DNA of 64,000 bases. Origin: Acholoe squamosa (Eukaryota; Annelida; Polychaeta; Phyllodocida; Polynoidae). The translations under genes and the position numbers were made by a program. Below are positions 61,301 to 64,000 of this stretch, one piece after another. The notes under the pieces are model-generated. The model saw only the letters and a list, made by a program, of their open reading frames with translations, did not search any database and was not told the origin of the DNA. The stretch is taken from contig OX439036.1 in assembly GCA_949317995.1 (NCBI GenBank), positions 26,619,854 to 26,683,853 of the forward strand, written 5' to 3'. Each line of letters starts with the position of its first letter. The stretch's first letter is position 1.

Positions 61301-63972
61301 TCTGTCTACATGAGTGCGTCTATAAAGGAAATGTGACCCTGCAAACAATCTAGTTAGATAGCCAGTTGGACAGTATCATTCAATTCTATGTTAGTAGCTT
61401 GCATACAGGATCATCAGATGAGTTCAGGTAGCCAAGACTGGCATGCAGAGGTAGAGATTTCTCAGACGGATCCCCAATAGAGATATTAGTTTAGGTGATG
61501 TCCAGTTACTCTCACAACTAGAGTCACAGTTTTCCCAAGCTTTACACATGTGTCTCCTTTTTCTTCTTCATATTTTCTCTGGACATCTCTCCTATAATGA
61601 GCAGTGGGGCTGGCATGCACACAGATGAGGTTTATCTGTGTGGGGATCACGTCCATCTAGTAACACTCCACAAAGGTGTGTGTTTTTCAACACACCTTTG
61701 CAACAATGGCATTCCTCTCTGGTTGTTGGGGAATAAACAAGACTGTACCTGTGGATAGGGCAGGCCTATACTCGGCTCTTCCGATGAATACCCATCACCC
61801 AACTGCCAAGCATAAATAAAGGGAGCCAAGGTTGTGTTAATCATAAGAATCTTTGAGATGCGGTACGGTATAGTCGGAAAGTATTCCGCGTTGAGGGAAA
61901 TCATATTGTACGTAAAATGAAATGAAAAATATATATTATACGGCACACAATCACCAGTGCTAACCCCTTCGATATTTAAACAGTGCGTCGCAACAAACGG
62001 GAAGCAAATATAACTTATAAGCGTTCTGCAAACAGACATGCATAGATATGATCTTGGTTCAAAAATCCTACACCAGGTGGCAGCATTAAAGCCTACTAAC
62101 AACGGTAACTAGCACTAGGTGTCAGTGTAAGCGTTAGGAAGTACACGGCCCTGTCACAACTCTGATATCAGCAGAATTCAATCAAGTTTACAACTTTTTA
62201 AATTATAGACTATTTTAGTTAGAGAATCTGCATCAATGTATATCATATGGGTTATCTCGGTTTGAAACTACATGTAATTATATATCATAGTCTAAATTAT
62301 TATGGTCATATGTGTTGATATTATGAGGGAGAACAAGATTATGTGGGCGAAACAATGGGAAAGATGTAGTACCCCAAATGGGGATTAAATAGTCACCACT
62401 TCACAAAACAAAGCTAATGACAAGTTACAATGGGACCTAAGTTCACAAGACTCCAAAGGGTGACCCATTGTATACCACAAAGATCCACTTTCACAAAACG
62501 ATCAAAGACTACACCTTTGATTGTTTTTAAAACAAGACACTAGATGAACTACTATTAGAAAATTGAAAGGCAATGGGAGAGGCGCTATTGGTCATTATTT
62601 AAATGCTAAATCCATCATAATTGCACAAAATAACCGTCTCTATAAAAGTAGATGTTTGAGGGGTGCTATCTATCAAAGGAAAAAGATATCTATTTCGAAA
62701 CTGAAAAATGGTAAAAAGATCAAAGCTGGGAATCATAAGAATTCTATACCAAATGTCTCCACTACCTTATAAATATAGCAAGTGTGACTCTGACTATGTC
62801 AGCTGATAGGAGAGTTGTATACGTTAGAATCGCTGTTAGTATTAGTCCCGGTTAGTAATAAGTGTTTCTGAAACCGACAGCATGCATTCAGCCAACCCAA
62901 CCATTGGGATTATCTATATCCATTATAGCGTTCGTGTTTTAGTATCTTGAACCCATAGTCTTAGTTAGTCGTAGCCTCCACCCTCTACAAAAAAAAAAAA
63001 GAAAAAAAAAAAAGAAGAAGAGATCCCACCACCCTAATTAGAACACACTCATAGTGACAGCTAGCAGCCTAAAACTATATACATATTGGATAAGAAAAAC
63101 ATTTATGTACATCTCGCAAATCATACAAAAGTAAAATATACATTTCTCAAATTGTATCAAACAGAATAAAGATACAAAGTTTTGAAAGTAAAATACACTA
63201 CACGTCTTAACACAGAGAACTACGGTAGTCTTGTTCTGATAGAGTGAGGTACAACACTGAGTGAACGCTTCAAAGGTATAAATGTAAGTGGTTTAAGAGG
63301 TGTGGGTGTACTAACACTACAGGCACATCATCATTGACCTCGGTATGCATATATGATATCACATTGTGATAATGTATATCATATATATCTAAGCACATTG
63401 GGCAGGTTTTGGGGAGGACTGAGGGGTGGAGGTACAGCTCGCTGGTCCTCGCTGGTTCTCAGGTAGCTGTACCACACACACGCAAGGAATCAGAACGGGA
63501 CGGGGGCTACTTCCGTCCTGCGCGACGTTGTTCCCATAGTTTGGACGTCTGCGCAGTAGGCAGCGGAAGTGATAACTACAGGAAAGGGAGGAGGGGCTGA
63601 AGCGACGGTACCCACCTCCTCGTCTTCCACCTCCATCTCCTTGGTGTCCAGTTCCTCCAGGGTGTCCTGCCGGAAGGCCACCTCGGTGGGTGGCAGTGGC
63701 GACCCCTCACTAGGACTGACCACCGAGAAGCCGCCCAGGCTGGAGGGCGGCGGTGACGGGGGTGGTGAGGGCGGCGGGGAGGCGTCCTGCGGCAGGGGTG
63801 GTGGCACCGAGGTGGGAGGTGGCGGCGCCGTGCTGATGGTGCTGATAATGGTGGCAGTGGTGAGAGGCGGTGGTGGCGGTGGGGGAGAGGAGGGTGGAGA
63901 GCCTGTGTGGTCTGCCGGCGGCAGGTGATGTGAGGTGAGCGGTAGCTGCTGGTCTACGGGCCCCGTACTCGT
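3413..63972 (-). CDS. MPDZ: MUPP1/PATJ-type multi-PDZ scaffold gene, internal portion (13 exons, 908 codons)
   Basis: This is the whole gene model. Exons in transcription order are 63972-63616, 61802-61749, 60308-59628, 49973-49881, 47919-47625, 46901-46700, 46236-46129, 41741-41383, 41128-40995, 40314-40201, 34366-34292, 33902-33848 and 3609-3413. All junction phases match and the joined frame has no stop. The three PDZ units align, in order and with characteristic residues, to PDZ6, PDZ7 and PDZ8 of vertebrate MUPP1; PATJ has equivalent domains. Examples are TNAQARA..LRR in the first, [16 protein letters not shown] in the second and [12 protein letters not shown] with GLGVSLAGN in the third. 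Family members are cytoplasmic scaffolds that bind C-terminal peptides of junction and polarity proteins and act with Crumbs and PALS1. The ortholog could be named MPDZ or PATJ, which are vertebrate duplicates. The N-terminal L27 and first PDZs and the C-terminal PDZs lie outside the window. Confidence 0.93.
4333..4398. repeat. (TA)n microsatellite
   Basis: An uninterrupted TA dinucleotide run of about 33 units, ending in ATAATATTATATA. Confidence 0.97.
5005..5180. repeat. (TA)n microsatellite with regular GTAT interruptions
   Basis: About 175 bp of TA repeat. In its first half ATGTAT interruptions recur at alternating spacings of 10 and 14 bases, giving a 24-bp higher-order unit. The second half is pure TA. 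Confidence 0.95.
5183..5720. repeat. Dispersed repeat family A, copy 1
   Basis: The sequence from GGGTTTTGAAGAAATATCC through poly-C tracts to AAACTGAGGGGTTTCC resembles two further stretches at 27131-27340 and 27885-28110. All share GGTTTT(A/G)AGGAAAT, ATTAATGTTAAA, TCTCATT(G/A)GAT(T/C)TGGA and AAACTGAGG blocks in the same order. No coding capacity is seen, and its ends are not defined. Confidence 0.55.
6181..6213. repeat. Short near-perfect inverted repeat
   Basis: ACGATACAGGTT and AACCTGTATCGT are separated by three bases. Extending outward, 14 of 15 arm bases pair. Confidence 0.85.
7623..7700. repeat. (TA)n microsatellite
   Basis: An uninterrupted TA run of about 39 units. Confidence 0.97.
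10625..10702. repeat. (TA)n microsatellite
   Basis: An uninterrupted TA run of about 38 units. Confidence 0.97.
10931..11021. repeat. Two-copy tandem duplication, about 46 bp unit
   Basis: TTAGGTATTGTGTGATAGCT followed by GGGTAGAAGTCA occurs twice in tandem, each time preceded by GTGTTCC. Confidence 0.9.
12307..12857. repeat. 65-bp minisatellite, nine starts
   Basis: The landmark ACATCATTAG begins at 12311, 12376, 12441, 12506, 12571, 12636, 12701, 12766 and 12831, exactly 65 bases apart. The last unit is truncated after CATAGAG. Variants are ordered: GTGTCAG ends the first two units and GCATCAG the later ones, which suggests expansion from one side. Confidence 0.97.
16258..16640. repeat. 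Dispersed repeat family B, copy 1
   Basis: It shares ordered blocks with 31665-32010: CACAAAAAGGGC, AAAAAGGTTTCC(C/A)AATGGAATG, AGCGTC and CTTAATCCATGGTGG followed by CTTCCGAGTTAA. The copies are diverged and non-coding. Confidence 0.55.
20516..20693 (-). mobile_element. SINE-like retroposon, copy 1 (nested in a MITE)
   Basis: The roughly 178-bp element is 90% alike by eye to 44539-44718 in the opposite orientation. It is flanked by 15-bp direct repeats TCTACTAAGGGAGTG (20501-20515 and 20694-20708), a clear target-site duplication. The duplicated target includes the first seven bases of the adjacent MITE, so the SINE landed in an existing MITE end. Orientation is set by taking the (ACTC)n side as the 3' tail. 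No pol III A/B boxes were recognised with confidence. The GGGCTTCCCTAGCCCAC end can form a hairpin. Confidence 0.75.
20702..21008. mobile_element. MITE family 1, copy 1 (TAA duplication, G/C-run body)
   Basis: The terminal inverted repeats are about 23 bp (GGGAGTGGTCATTATTTATC and its mirror ending CCACTCCC). They are flanked by TAA on both sides, which is typical of PIF/Harbinger insertions. The body is built from long G and C runs followed by AAAATTTT-type stretches. No open frame is present. Related copies are at 37895-38188 and 52949-53190. Confidence 0.75.
21545..21620 (-). CDS. Candidate alternative first coding exon (weak)
   Basis: An ATG with A at -3 and G at +4 opens [20 protein letters not shown] plus CISRA and one base. 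It is followed by the donor GCTG|GTGAGC in phase 1, compatible with the PDZ8 exon. A TTTATAC stretch lies about 65 bases upstream on the same strand. No homology is recognised, and similar ATG-donor pairs in the wrong phase exist in this intron, so this may be chance. Confidence 0.2.
22960..24240. repeat. Degenerate CTACCAT-rich tandem repeat
   Basis: Loosely repeated units carry CTACCATTGG, TACCAGGCTACCATT and CCTGCCACTCACCTATACC, with a period of roughly 50-60 bases. They are interrupted by an inserted, unrelated block at about 23470-23830. The repeats look old and variable. On the gene's sense strand several units hold TAG|GTGAGTGG, a good 5' splice-site match. Confidence 0.8.
23712..23825. 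repeat. Foldback hairpin within the inserted block
   Basis: Outer arms TATAGAACTAAAC and GTTTAGTTCTAT and inner arms GGTGGCCGATCCACC (23740-23754) and GGTGGATCGGCCACC (23779-23793) pair; the inner 15-bp arms are perfect. Further GCCGATCC(A/G)C motifs lie just upstream at 23540-23590, with a CAGTGGCGTAACGT terminal-repeat-like motif. Confidence 0.8.
24540..25160. promoter_or_regulatory. GC-rich island (possible intronic regulatory region)
   Basis: The stretch is clearly richer in G+C than the surrounding intron and has trinucleotide GCT-rich sequence at 25020-25065. It lies directly upstream, on the sense strand, of the candidate exon at 24792-24822. No core promoter motif was identified. Confidence 0.2.
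24792..24822 (-). CDS. Candidate alternative first coding exon for a PDZ8-onward isoform
   Basis: An ATG (GAGCCATGA) starts [10 protein letters not shown] plus one base, followed by a consensus donor CTGG|GTGAGT in phase 1, which fits the PDZ8 exon (giving ...[12 protein letters not shown]). Upstream the same frame meets a stop. A possible acceptor (CTCAATACAG) at 24845 would make it an internal 54-nt exon instead. The upstream sequence at 24900-25150 is GC-rich. A one-in-three phase match by chance must be allowed for. Confidence 0.28.
27131..27340. repeat. Dispersed repeat family A, copy 2
   Basis: It matches the first part of 5183-5720, including GGGTTTTAAGGAAATTTCCG, a 14-base C run and ATTAATGTTAAA. 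Confidence 0.5.
27885..28110. repeat. Dispersed repeat family A, copy 3
   Basis: It matches the last part of 5183-5720: G run, GTC(T/A)(T/C)CCCC, a second C run, AAATGGTAAAAT, TCTCATTAGATCTGGATGA and AAACTGAGGAGTTT. Confidence 0.5.
28447..28532. repeat. Two-copy tandem duplication
   Basis: CACAGATCAAATACACATGG followed by AAATATGAGGTA is repeated about 43 bases later as CACAGATCAATTACACATGG and AAATAGGAGGTA. Confidence 0.8.
30239..30274 (-). CDS. Candidate 36-nt alternative exon or alternative first exon before PDZ8
   Basis: The stretch is bounded by a pyrimidine-rich acceptor (CAACCTCTCCCCCAG) and an excellent donor (CTAG|GTGAGT). A second AG five bases inside gives a 31-nt, frame-breaking form. 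The 36-nt form is phase 1 at both ends, as is the host intron, and adds [12 protein letters not shown] before [10 protein letters not shown]. It also holds an ATG in good context (CACCATGA) that opens [15 protein letters not shown], so it could start an N-terminally short isoform beginning at PDZ8. A GC-rich island lies just upstream at 30480-31150. Confidence 0.4.
30480..31150. promoter_or_regulatory. GC-rich island with clustered GAGCWGCTC motifs
   Basis: The motif occurs at 30708, 30762, 30794 and 30905, with related CAGCTGCTC at 30536. A GCTGCTGCC-rich stretch follows. Open frames on both strands look like by-products of the GC content. The island sits upstream, on the sense strand, of the candidate exon at 30239-30274. 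A role as promoter or enhancer is an inference. Confidence 0.3.
31665..32010. repeat. Dispersed repeat family B, copy 2
   Basis: See 16258-16640. The closest blocks here are AAAAAAGGTTTCCAAATGGA and TTAATTCATGGTGGCTCCTA. Confidence 0.5.
33848..33902 (-). CDS. MPDZ: MPDZ/PATJ-like acidic linker exon before PDZ8
   Basis: The acceptor TTTGTCTCTTTGTTACAG|GTT and donor TGGA|GTAAGTA are near-perfect; phases are 0 in and 1 out. The exon encodes [18 protein letters not shown]. With the exon at 3609 it gives [13 protein letters not shown], which lines up with YSWKNIRERYGTL of vertebrate MUPP1. Direct splicing over the 30-kb intron is therefore the conserved form. The acidic run resembles the DENEEED stretch at the same place in PATJ. 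Confidence 0.88.
33903..34291. other. Intron, 389 bp
   Basis: A short phase-0 intron between the two small linker exons. No other feature is seen. Confidence 0.85.
34292..34366 (-). CDS. MPDZ: MPDZ/PATJ-like linker exon, 25 codons
   Basis: The acceptor is strong (CGCTATTCTGTTTCAG|AAT) and the donor is CAG|GTGAGC, phase 0 at both ends. The product is [20 protein letters not shown] plus LLTAQ, a polar linker between PDZ7 and PDZ8. It is symmetric, so exclusion would keep the frame. No motif is recognised. Confidence 0.82.
36246..36304. repeat. Inverted repeat, 12-bp arms
   Basis: ATTCGGTCCTGC (36246-36257) and GCAGGACCGAAT (36293-36304) pair perfectly across a 35-base loop. Confidence 0.8.
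36803..37111. mobile_element. TTAA-flanked inverted-repeat element with iterated CTCGGAAGCAG
   Basis: GTTAAC occurs at both ends (36798-36803 and 37111-37116). Imperfect inverted arms contain ACACCTCGGAAGCAGG and several further copies of GACA(T/A)CTCGGAAGCA; the right arm carries them in reverse complement. The body is AT-rich and non-coding. The TTAA flanks suggest a piggyBac-type target, but TTAA could be part of the terminal repeat. Confidence 0.6.
37895..38188. mobile_element. MITE family 1, copy 2
   Basis: It begins GGGAGTGATCATTTTTTAGC and ends CCACTCCC, with TAA on both sides. The body has the same pattern of C runs alternating with AAAATT(T/C)(C/T)GACCCC blocks as at 20702-21008, plus a CGCGCGGATGCGCG palindromic patch. 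Confidence 0.7.
38919..39423. mobile_element. Long-inverted-repeat MITE, TTAA target
   Basis: The arms of about 155 bp (38919-39071 and 39264-39423) are close reverse complements, starting AAGAAAAGACCA. They share GGTGGGGTACTTAGTATCAT, GGAAGGAGGCCTAT, TGCATTGTATGACGTCACAA and TTGGTC. TTAA flanks both ends (38915-38918 and 39424-39427), the target used by piggyBac-type transposases. The spacer is about 190 bp and non-coding. Both arms carry TGACGTCA, a perfect CRE-type site. Confidence 0.8.
39652..39700 (-). mobile_element. Partial SINE-like copy
   Basis: AAGTGAGTGAGTAATGGTTG followed by GTTAACGGCATTTC matches the tail-proximal part of the SINE at 20516 and 44539. The rest is missing or diverged. 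Confidence 0.5.
40201..40314 (-). CDS. MPDZ: MPDZ/PATJ-like exon: end of PDZ7
   Basis: The exon is bounded by TTCATGTCATTGTAG|GTG and GTG|GTGAGC, phase 0 at both ends. It encodes [20 protein letters not shown] and [18 protein letters not shown]. The histidine of ATHEKAV is at the first position of helix B, which in PDZ domains favours class I ligands (S/T-X-hydrophobic C-termini). VRFLVQS is the last strand, matching VVFMVQS in the vertebrate protein. It completes PDZ7 begun in the two previous exons. Confidence 0.95.
40315..40994. other. Intron, 680 bp, within PDZ7
   Basis: A phase-0 intron with good consensus ends. No further feature was noted. Confidence 0.85.
40995..41128 (-). CDS. MPDZ: MPDZ/PATJ-like exon: middle of PDZ7
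   Basis: The acceptor is TTGTTTATGTCTACAG|GT, completing the glycine pair of SIYGG. The donor is GAA|GTAAGC in phase 0. The 44 codons read [20 protein letters not shown], then [20 protein letters not shown] and RVLE. GIxIxHVLExSPAGxxxALKxGDRxLEV is the signature of MUPP1/PATJ PDZ7, including the longer beta2-beta3 insertion typical of this domain. The exon ends exactly where the following exon continues with [11 protein letters not shown]. Confidence 0.95.
41383..41741 (-). CDS. MPDZ: MPDZ/PATJ-like exon: Ser/Thr/Pro linker and start of PDZ7
   Basis: The acceptor ACTTTTATTTAACAG|C completes Asn, giving [21 protein letters not shown] polyalanine and polythreonine stretch follows (a run of Thr codons after LITTM), then a hexaproline block. 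The exon ends [20 protein letters not shown] plus IY and the first base of Gly. [17 protein letters not shown] matches the start of vertebrate PDZ7 (RVELWREPSKSLGISIVGG). SLGIS is the carboxylate-binding loop. Frame and homology require the donor TACG|GTTGGT, which is weak. A GTAAAA four bases downstream would shift the frame. The Thr/Pro tract is encoded by imperfect trinucleotide repeats and could vary in length. Confidence 0.9.
43734..43754 (-). CDS. Candidate 21-nt microexon in the PDZ6-PDZ7 linker
   Basis: On the minus strand a long pyrimidine-rich tract and AG (TTCATTCCTGCAACAG) is followed by 21 nt and then a donor, TCG|GTAAGC. Inserted between the phase-2 exons at 46129-46236 and 41383-41741 it keeps the frame and would add the residues IFPKYYR around the junction (KIFPKYYRAKF). 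Splice signals are good and length is a multiple of three, but there is no conservation evidence. Confidence 0.3.
44539..44718 (+). mobile_element. SINE-like retroposon, copy 2
   Basis: The 180-bp element runs from CGGGCTTCCCTAGCCCACTT to a TTACTCACTCACT tail. It is flanked by 10-bp direct repeats GTACATTAAG (44529-44538 and 44719-44728). Length and sequence match copy 1. The (ACTC)n-like tail recalls SINEs of molluscs and relatives, from memory only. Confidence 0.75.
46129..46236 (-). CDS. MPDZ: MPDZ/PATJ-like exon: last strand of PDZ6 and linker
   Basis: The acceptor GTTTGTTCTATCCAG|C completes a serine codon. The donor CCCAA|GTGAGT leaves phase 2. The product is [20 protein letters not shown] followed by [22 protein letters not shown] corresponds to the final beta strand of PDZ6 (ITYVPA in vertebrate MUPP1). 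The rest is the start of the linker to PDZ7 and has a tetraproline. The phase matches the next constitutive exon at 41741, with or without the candidate 21-nt microexon between them. Confidence 0.88.
46700..46901 (-). CDS. MPDZ: MPDZ/PATJ-like exon: core of PDZ6
   Basis: The exon enters in phase 1 (GT completes Gly) after TTATCTTATGGCAG and leaves in phase 2 at ATATCAG|GTAGGT. It encodes [20 protein letters not shown], then [19 protein letters not shown] and [19 protein letters not shown]. The strings [17 protein letters not shown] and LRR line up closely with MUPP1 PDZ6. Oddities: the usual Gly-Asp of DGRIxxGD is Ser-Asp here (IAVSDYIL). The first residue of helix B is Thr-Asn rather than the class I histidine, as also in the vertebrate domain. 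The binding loop (LGINV) is split across the exon junction. The intron just upstream carries tandem copies of this exon's 5' end and its splice acceptor. Confidence 0.94.
46871..47302 (-). repeat. 60-61 bp tandem array duplicating the PDZ6 exon's 3' splice site
   Basis: Units start at 46871, 46932, 46993, 47054, 47114, 47174 and 47234, with a remnant to about 47302. Each unit holds, on the sense strand, 30 bases of intron end (CTGTAATACTTTATCTTGTG then GCAG) and about 31 bases equivalent to the first codons of the exon at 46700-46901. The first unit is the genuine junction; six upstream copies keep the AG. Units of exactly 60 bp stay open as a 20-residue repeat. Confidence 0.95.
47386..47536. 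mobile_element. Short MITE-like element with GTGGCGGATCC ends
   Basis: The left end CCGTGACGGATTTA and right end GGATCCGCCACTGC are imperfect inverted repeats of the (C)AGTGGCGGATCCA type common at ends of small animal DNA elements. The body has G/C runs and no frame. Confidence 0.5.
47625..47919 (-). CDS. MPDZ: MPDZ/PATJ-like exon: linker end and first strand of PDZ6
   Basis: The acceptor is TTGTTCTCTTTACAG|TCC in phase 0 and the donor is TTAG|GTGAGT in phase 1. The protein starts [20 protein letters not shown]. The PPPY is a canonical WW-domain ligand motif. A Thr/Ser stretch follows, with repeated [12 protein letters not shown]. The exon ends [20 protein letters not shown], where PPLPxALERT aligns with the segment just before and in beta-1 of MUPP1 PDZ6. 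The final codon is completed as the glycine of the carboxylate-binding loop (QLG) by the next exon. Residues ERTIKI form the first beta strand. A GC-rich (GAC)-type sequence encodes the Thr/Ser part. Confidence 0.92.
47920..49880. other. Intron upstream of the PDZ6 exons
   Basis: A phase-0 intron. It contains a remnant of the TATAAGGCGCACC repeat family at about 49295-49370 and an inverted repeat at 49571-49659. The open frames at 48273-48648 on both strands have no recognisable product. Confidence 0.75.
49571..49659. repeat. Inverted repeat, about 33-bp arms
   Basis: GGGCTCATTTCAGTATCGCT with GACGACAACATAG pairs imperfectly with CCTATGTTGTTGTCAGGGAT and ATTGAAATAGGCCC. The spacer has AGGCCTATGAGGCCTAT. 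Confidence 0.8.
49881..49973 (-). CDS. MPDZ: MPDZ/PATJ-like linker exon, 31 codons
   Basis: The acceptor (GATGTTTTCTCACAG|GAG) and donor (CAG|GTAGGT) are both strong and both phase 0, matching the previous exon end and the next exon start. The product begins [20 protein letters not shown] and ends [11 protein letters not shown]. It has the same Ser/Thr/Pro flavour as the rest of the linker, with a short polar, possibly helical end. The exon is symmetric, so skipping would remove 31 residues and keep the frame. No domain is visible in it. Confidence 0.78.
52949..53190. mobile_element. MITE family 1, copy 3 (degraded)
   Basis: It starts GGGGAGTGGTCATTTATTAT and has the family's G-run, CGTATAAAATATTGACCCCT and TACTATAGTTCAAAGA blocks. 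The last of these matches TACTATAGATCAAAGA in copy 1. The right end is reduced to CCCCTCCCT. Confidence 0.65.
54000..54450. promoter_or_regulatory. GC-rich island with a GAGCWGCTC motif
   Basis: A GC-rich stretch with GAGCTGCTC at 54314, CTGCCTGCCTGCC and GCAGCAGTAGCCACAGCAGC; a second motif lies at 54928. It is similar in character to 30480-31150. A regulatory role is inferred, not shown. Confidence 0.2.
57881..58119. mobile_element. MITE with perfect 29-bp inverted ends, TATAAGACGC type
   Basis: TTACCGTAAACTCCCGCGTA followed by TAAGACGCG at 57881-57909 is perfectly mirrored at 58091-58119. Between them GTGCGTC(T/C)TATACG recurs three or more times. Diverged relatives carrying TATAAGG(C/T)(G/A)CACC occur near 9125-9290 and 49295-49370. 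No frame is present. Confidence 0.85.
58162..58500. mobile_element. MITE with GGCCACACCAA ends, TAA duplication
   Basis: The inverted ends of about 32 bp (GGCCACACCAAATAAAATAA then TTGGTCTATGG, and its mirror) are flanked by TAA at 58159-58161 and 58501-58503. This fits PIF/Harbinger-type insertion. The interior has a 33-base A run and two copies of AATCCATAGAC. It begins 42 bases after the end of the previous element. Confidence 0.85.
59074..59385 (-). CDS. Unidentified ORF, complex composition, possible exon or retrocopy fragment
   Basis: An open frame of about 103 codons ends in TAA at 59074-59076. It contains a non-repetitive, protein-like sequence: [20 protein letters not shown], then [11 protein letters not shown] and a hydrophobic helix-like [21 protein letters not shown] do not recognise the family. 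It lies inside the intron between the exons at 59628-60308 and 49881-49973, on the same strand. Upstream there is an in-frame TAA and then a weak possible acceptor (AACACAAAG|T) that would enter in phase 2, whereas the preceding linker exon ends in phase 0. It therefore does not fit the scaffold gene directly. It may be the last exon of another transcript, a retrocopy, or a transposon fragment. No low-complexity bias is seen. Confidence 0.25.
   Translation of the reverse strand: MVAIRHTPDNAPLILLLSYPGGRRFGLELHVPHWCHLVELTQTMISAHKTLDTFTDQIHTLSFLVHLVIHWMMDLRSIEYIKKCGGARAVVKVDAKALNSCIL
59628..60308 (-). CDS. MPDZ: MPDZ/PATJ-like exon: Ser/Pro/Thr-rich linker, 227 codons
   Basis: This is the largest exon in the window. 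The acceptor is CTTCCCTATGCTAG|GAG, with an in-frame stop (TAG) directly at the junction. The donor is AAG|GTGAGA. Both ends are phase 0. The product begins [19 protein letters not shown]. It continues as a disordered chain with a basic cluster (SPVKKRSRD), a QQQQ run, and many SP/TP steps such as [15 protein letters not shown] that could be proline-directed kinase sites. It ends with [12 protein letters not shown], which holds PxxP SH3-ligand motifs, followed by [10 protein letters not shown]. If the donor were ignored the frame would run on 13 codons to a stop at 59588-59586. The donor fits the consensus well and the next exon is in phase, so splicing is preferred. Confidence 0.85.
60309..61748. 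other. Intron between linker exons
   Basis: A phase-0 intron. It is AT-rich with no recognisable gene; the plus-strand open frames here have no domain or splice support. Confidence 0.7.
61749..61802 (-). CDS. MPDZ: MPDZ/PATJ-like small linker exon, 18 codons (probable)
   Basis: The stretch encodes [18 protein letters not shown]. On the minus strand it is bounded by an acceptor (CCCTTTATTTATGCTTGGCAG) and a donor (CAG|GTACAG). Both ends are phase 0, as are the flanking exons at 63616-63972 and 59628-60308, so its inclusion or skipping keeps the frame. Its acidic, serine-rich composition suits the surrounding linker. I cannot tell whether it is constitutive or a cassette exon. A chance splice-like pair is possible, because an open 54-nt stretch is not rare. 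Confidence 0.5.
61803..63615. other. Intron between linker exons
   Basis: A phase-0 intron with a short A-rich tract (62989-63020). No gene is seen. G+C rises from about 63400 toward the Pro-rich exon. Confidence 0.7.
63616..63972 (-). CDS. MPDZ: MPDZ/PATJ-like exon: Pro-rich linker, 119 codons
   Basis: This exon is open in phase 0 at both ends. The acceptor is a TTGCAG after a pyrimidine-leaning stretch and the donor is GAG|GTGGGT. The product opens with [12 protein letters not shown]. It then becomes extremely proline-rich, with a run of seven prolines ([10 protein letters not shown]) and repeated PPPSPPP blocks, and ends in an acidic tail ([16 protein letters not shown]). Such polyproline tracts are typical ligands of SH3, EVH1 or profilin domains, which is an inference only. 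Vertebrate MUPP1 has a linker of about 220 residues between PDZ5 and PDZ6; here the linker is much longer. The frame stays open to the window edge, so the exon could in principle extend beyond 63972. Composition is strongly GC-rich compared with the introns. Confidence 0.75.
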
Positions 63973-64000
63973 CTGCAATAGGCAGTAGTAGCGGCCGCAT

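Noticed and set aside
61508..61600. Minus-strand stretch that could read [20 protein letters not shown] between an AG and GTGAGA
   Set aside because: The would-be acceptor (GATGTCCAG) lacks a pyrimidine tract and nothing in the product is conserved. The phase fits phase 0 only by chance.
63569..63928. Plus-strand Gly/Val-rich open frame opposite the Pro-rich exon
   Set aside because: It is the antisense shadow of a GC-rich proline-coding exon. Similar shadows oppose the 59628-60308, 47625-47919 and 41383-41741 exons.
1..64000. CRISPR arrays, bacterial operons, riboswitches or viral genes
   Set aside because: The window is an intron-rich animal gene. The tandem repeats have no unique spacers and no prokaryotic gene organisation is seen.

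Overview
This is a eukaryotic, metazoan window: AT-rich, intron-dense, with no operons. It carries an internal part of one large gene on the minus strand. Thirteen exons between 63972 and 3413 join, through matching splice phases, into one 908-codon frame with no stop. The domain order (a very long Pro/Ser-rich linker, a complete PDZ domain, a Ser/Thr/Pro linker, a second complete PDZ, a short acidic linker and the first half of a third PDZ) matches PDZ6, PDZ7 and PDZ8 of the MUPP1 (MPDZ)/PATJ (INADL) family of Crumbs-complex and tight-junction scaffolds. The start of the gene lies beyond 64000 and its end lies below position 1.

Layout in transcription order (high to low coordinate). 64000-59628: three linker exons, one of them small and less certain. 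59627-49974: intron with several transposon remnants and an unexplained ORF at about 59074-59385. 49973-46129: a 31-codon linker exon and the PDZ6 exons; the 3' splice site of the second PDZ6 exon is tandemly multiplied about seven-fold. 46128-41742: intron with a SINE and a possible 21-nt microexon. 41741-40201: PDZ7. 40200-33848: intron with two TTAA-flanked elements, plus two short linker exons. 33847-3610: a 30-kb intron with satellites, MITEs, GC-rich islands and several candidate alternative exons. 3609-3413: first half of PDZ8. 3412-1: intron.

The rest is non-coding and repeat-rich: four (TA)n tracts, a 65-bp minisatellite, a degenerate CTACCAT-rich repeat, three copies of a MITE with TAA duplications, two full SINE copies with clear target-site duplications, and several palindromic elements. 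No reverse transcriptase or transposase reading frame was recognised. The (ACTC)n-tailed SINE recalls dispersed repeats of molluscs and relatives, so a lophotrochozoan invertebrate is my best guess, held with low confidence. No bacterial, viral, tRNA or rRNA genes were recognised. Exon limits come from reading splice consensus, phase and domain alignment by eye; no transcript evidence was available.
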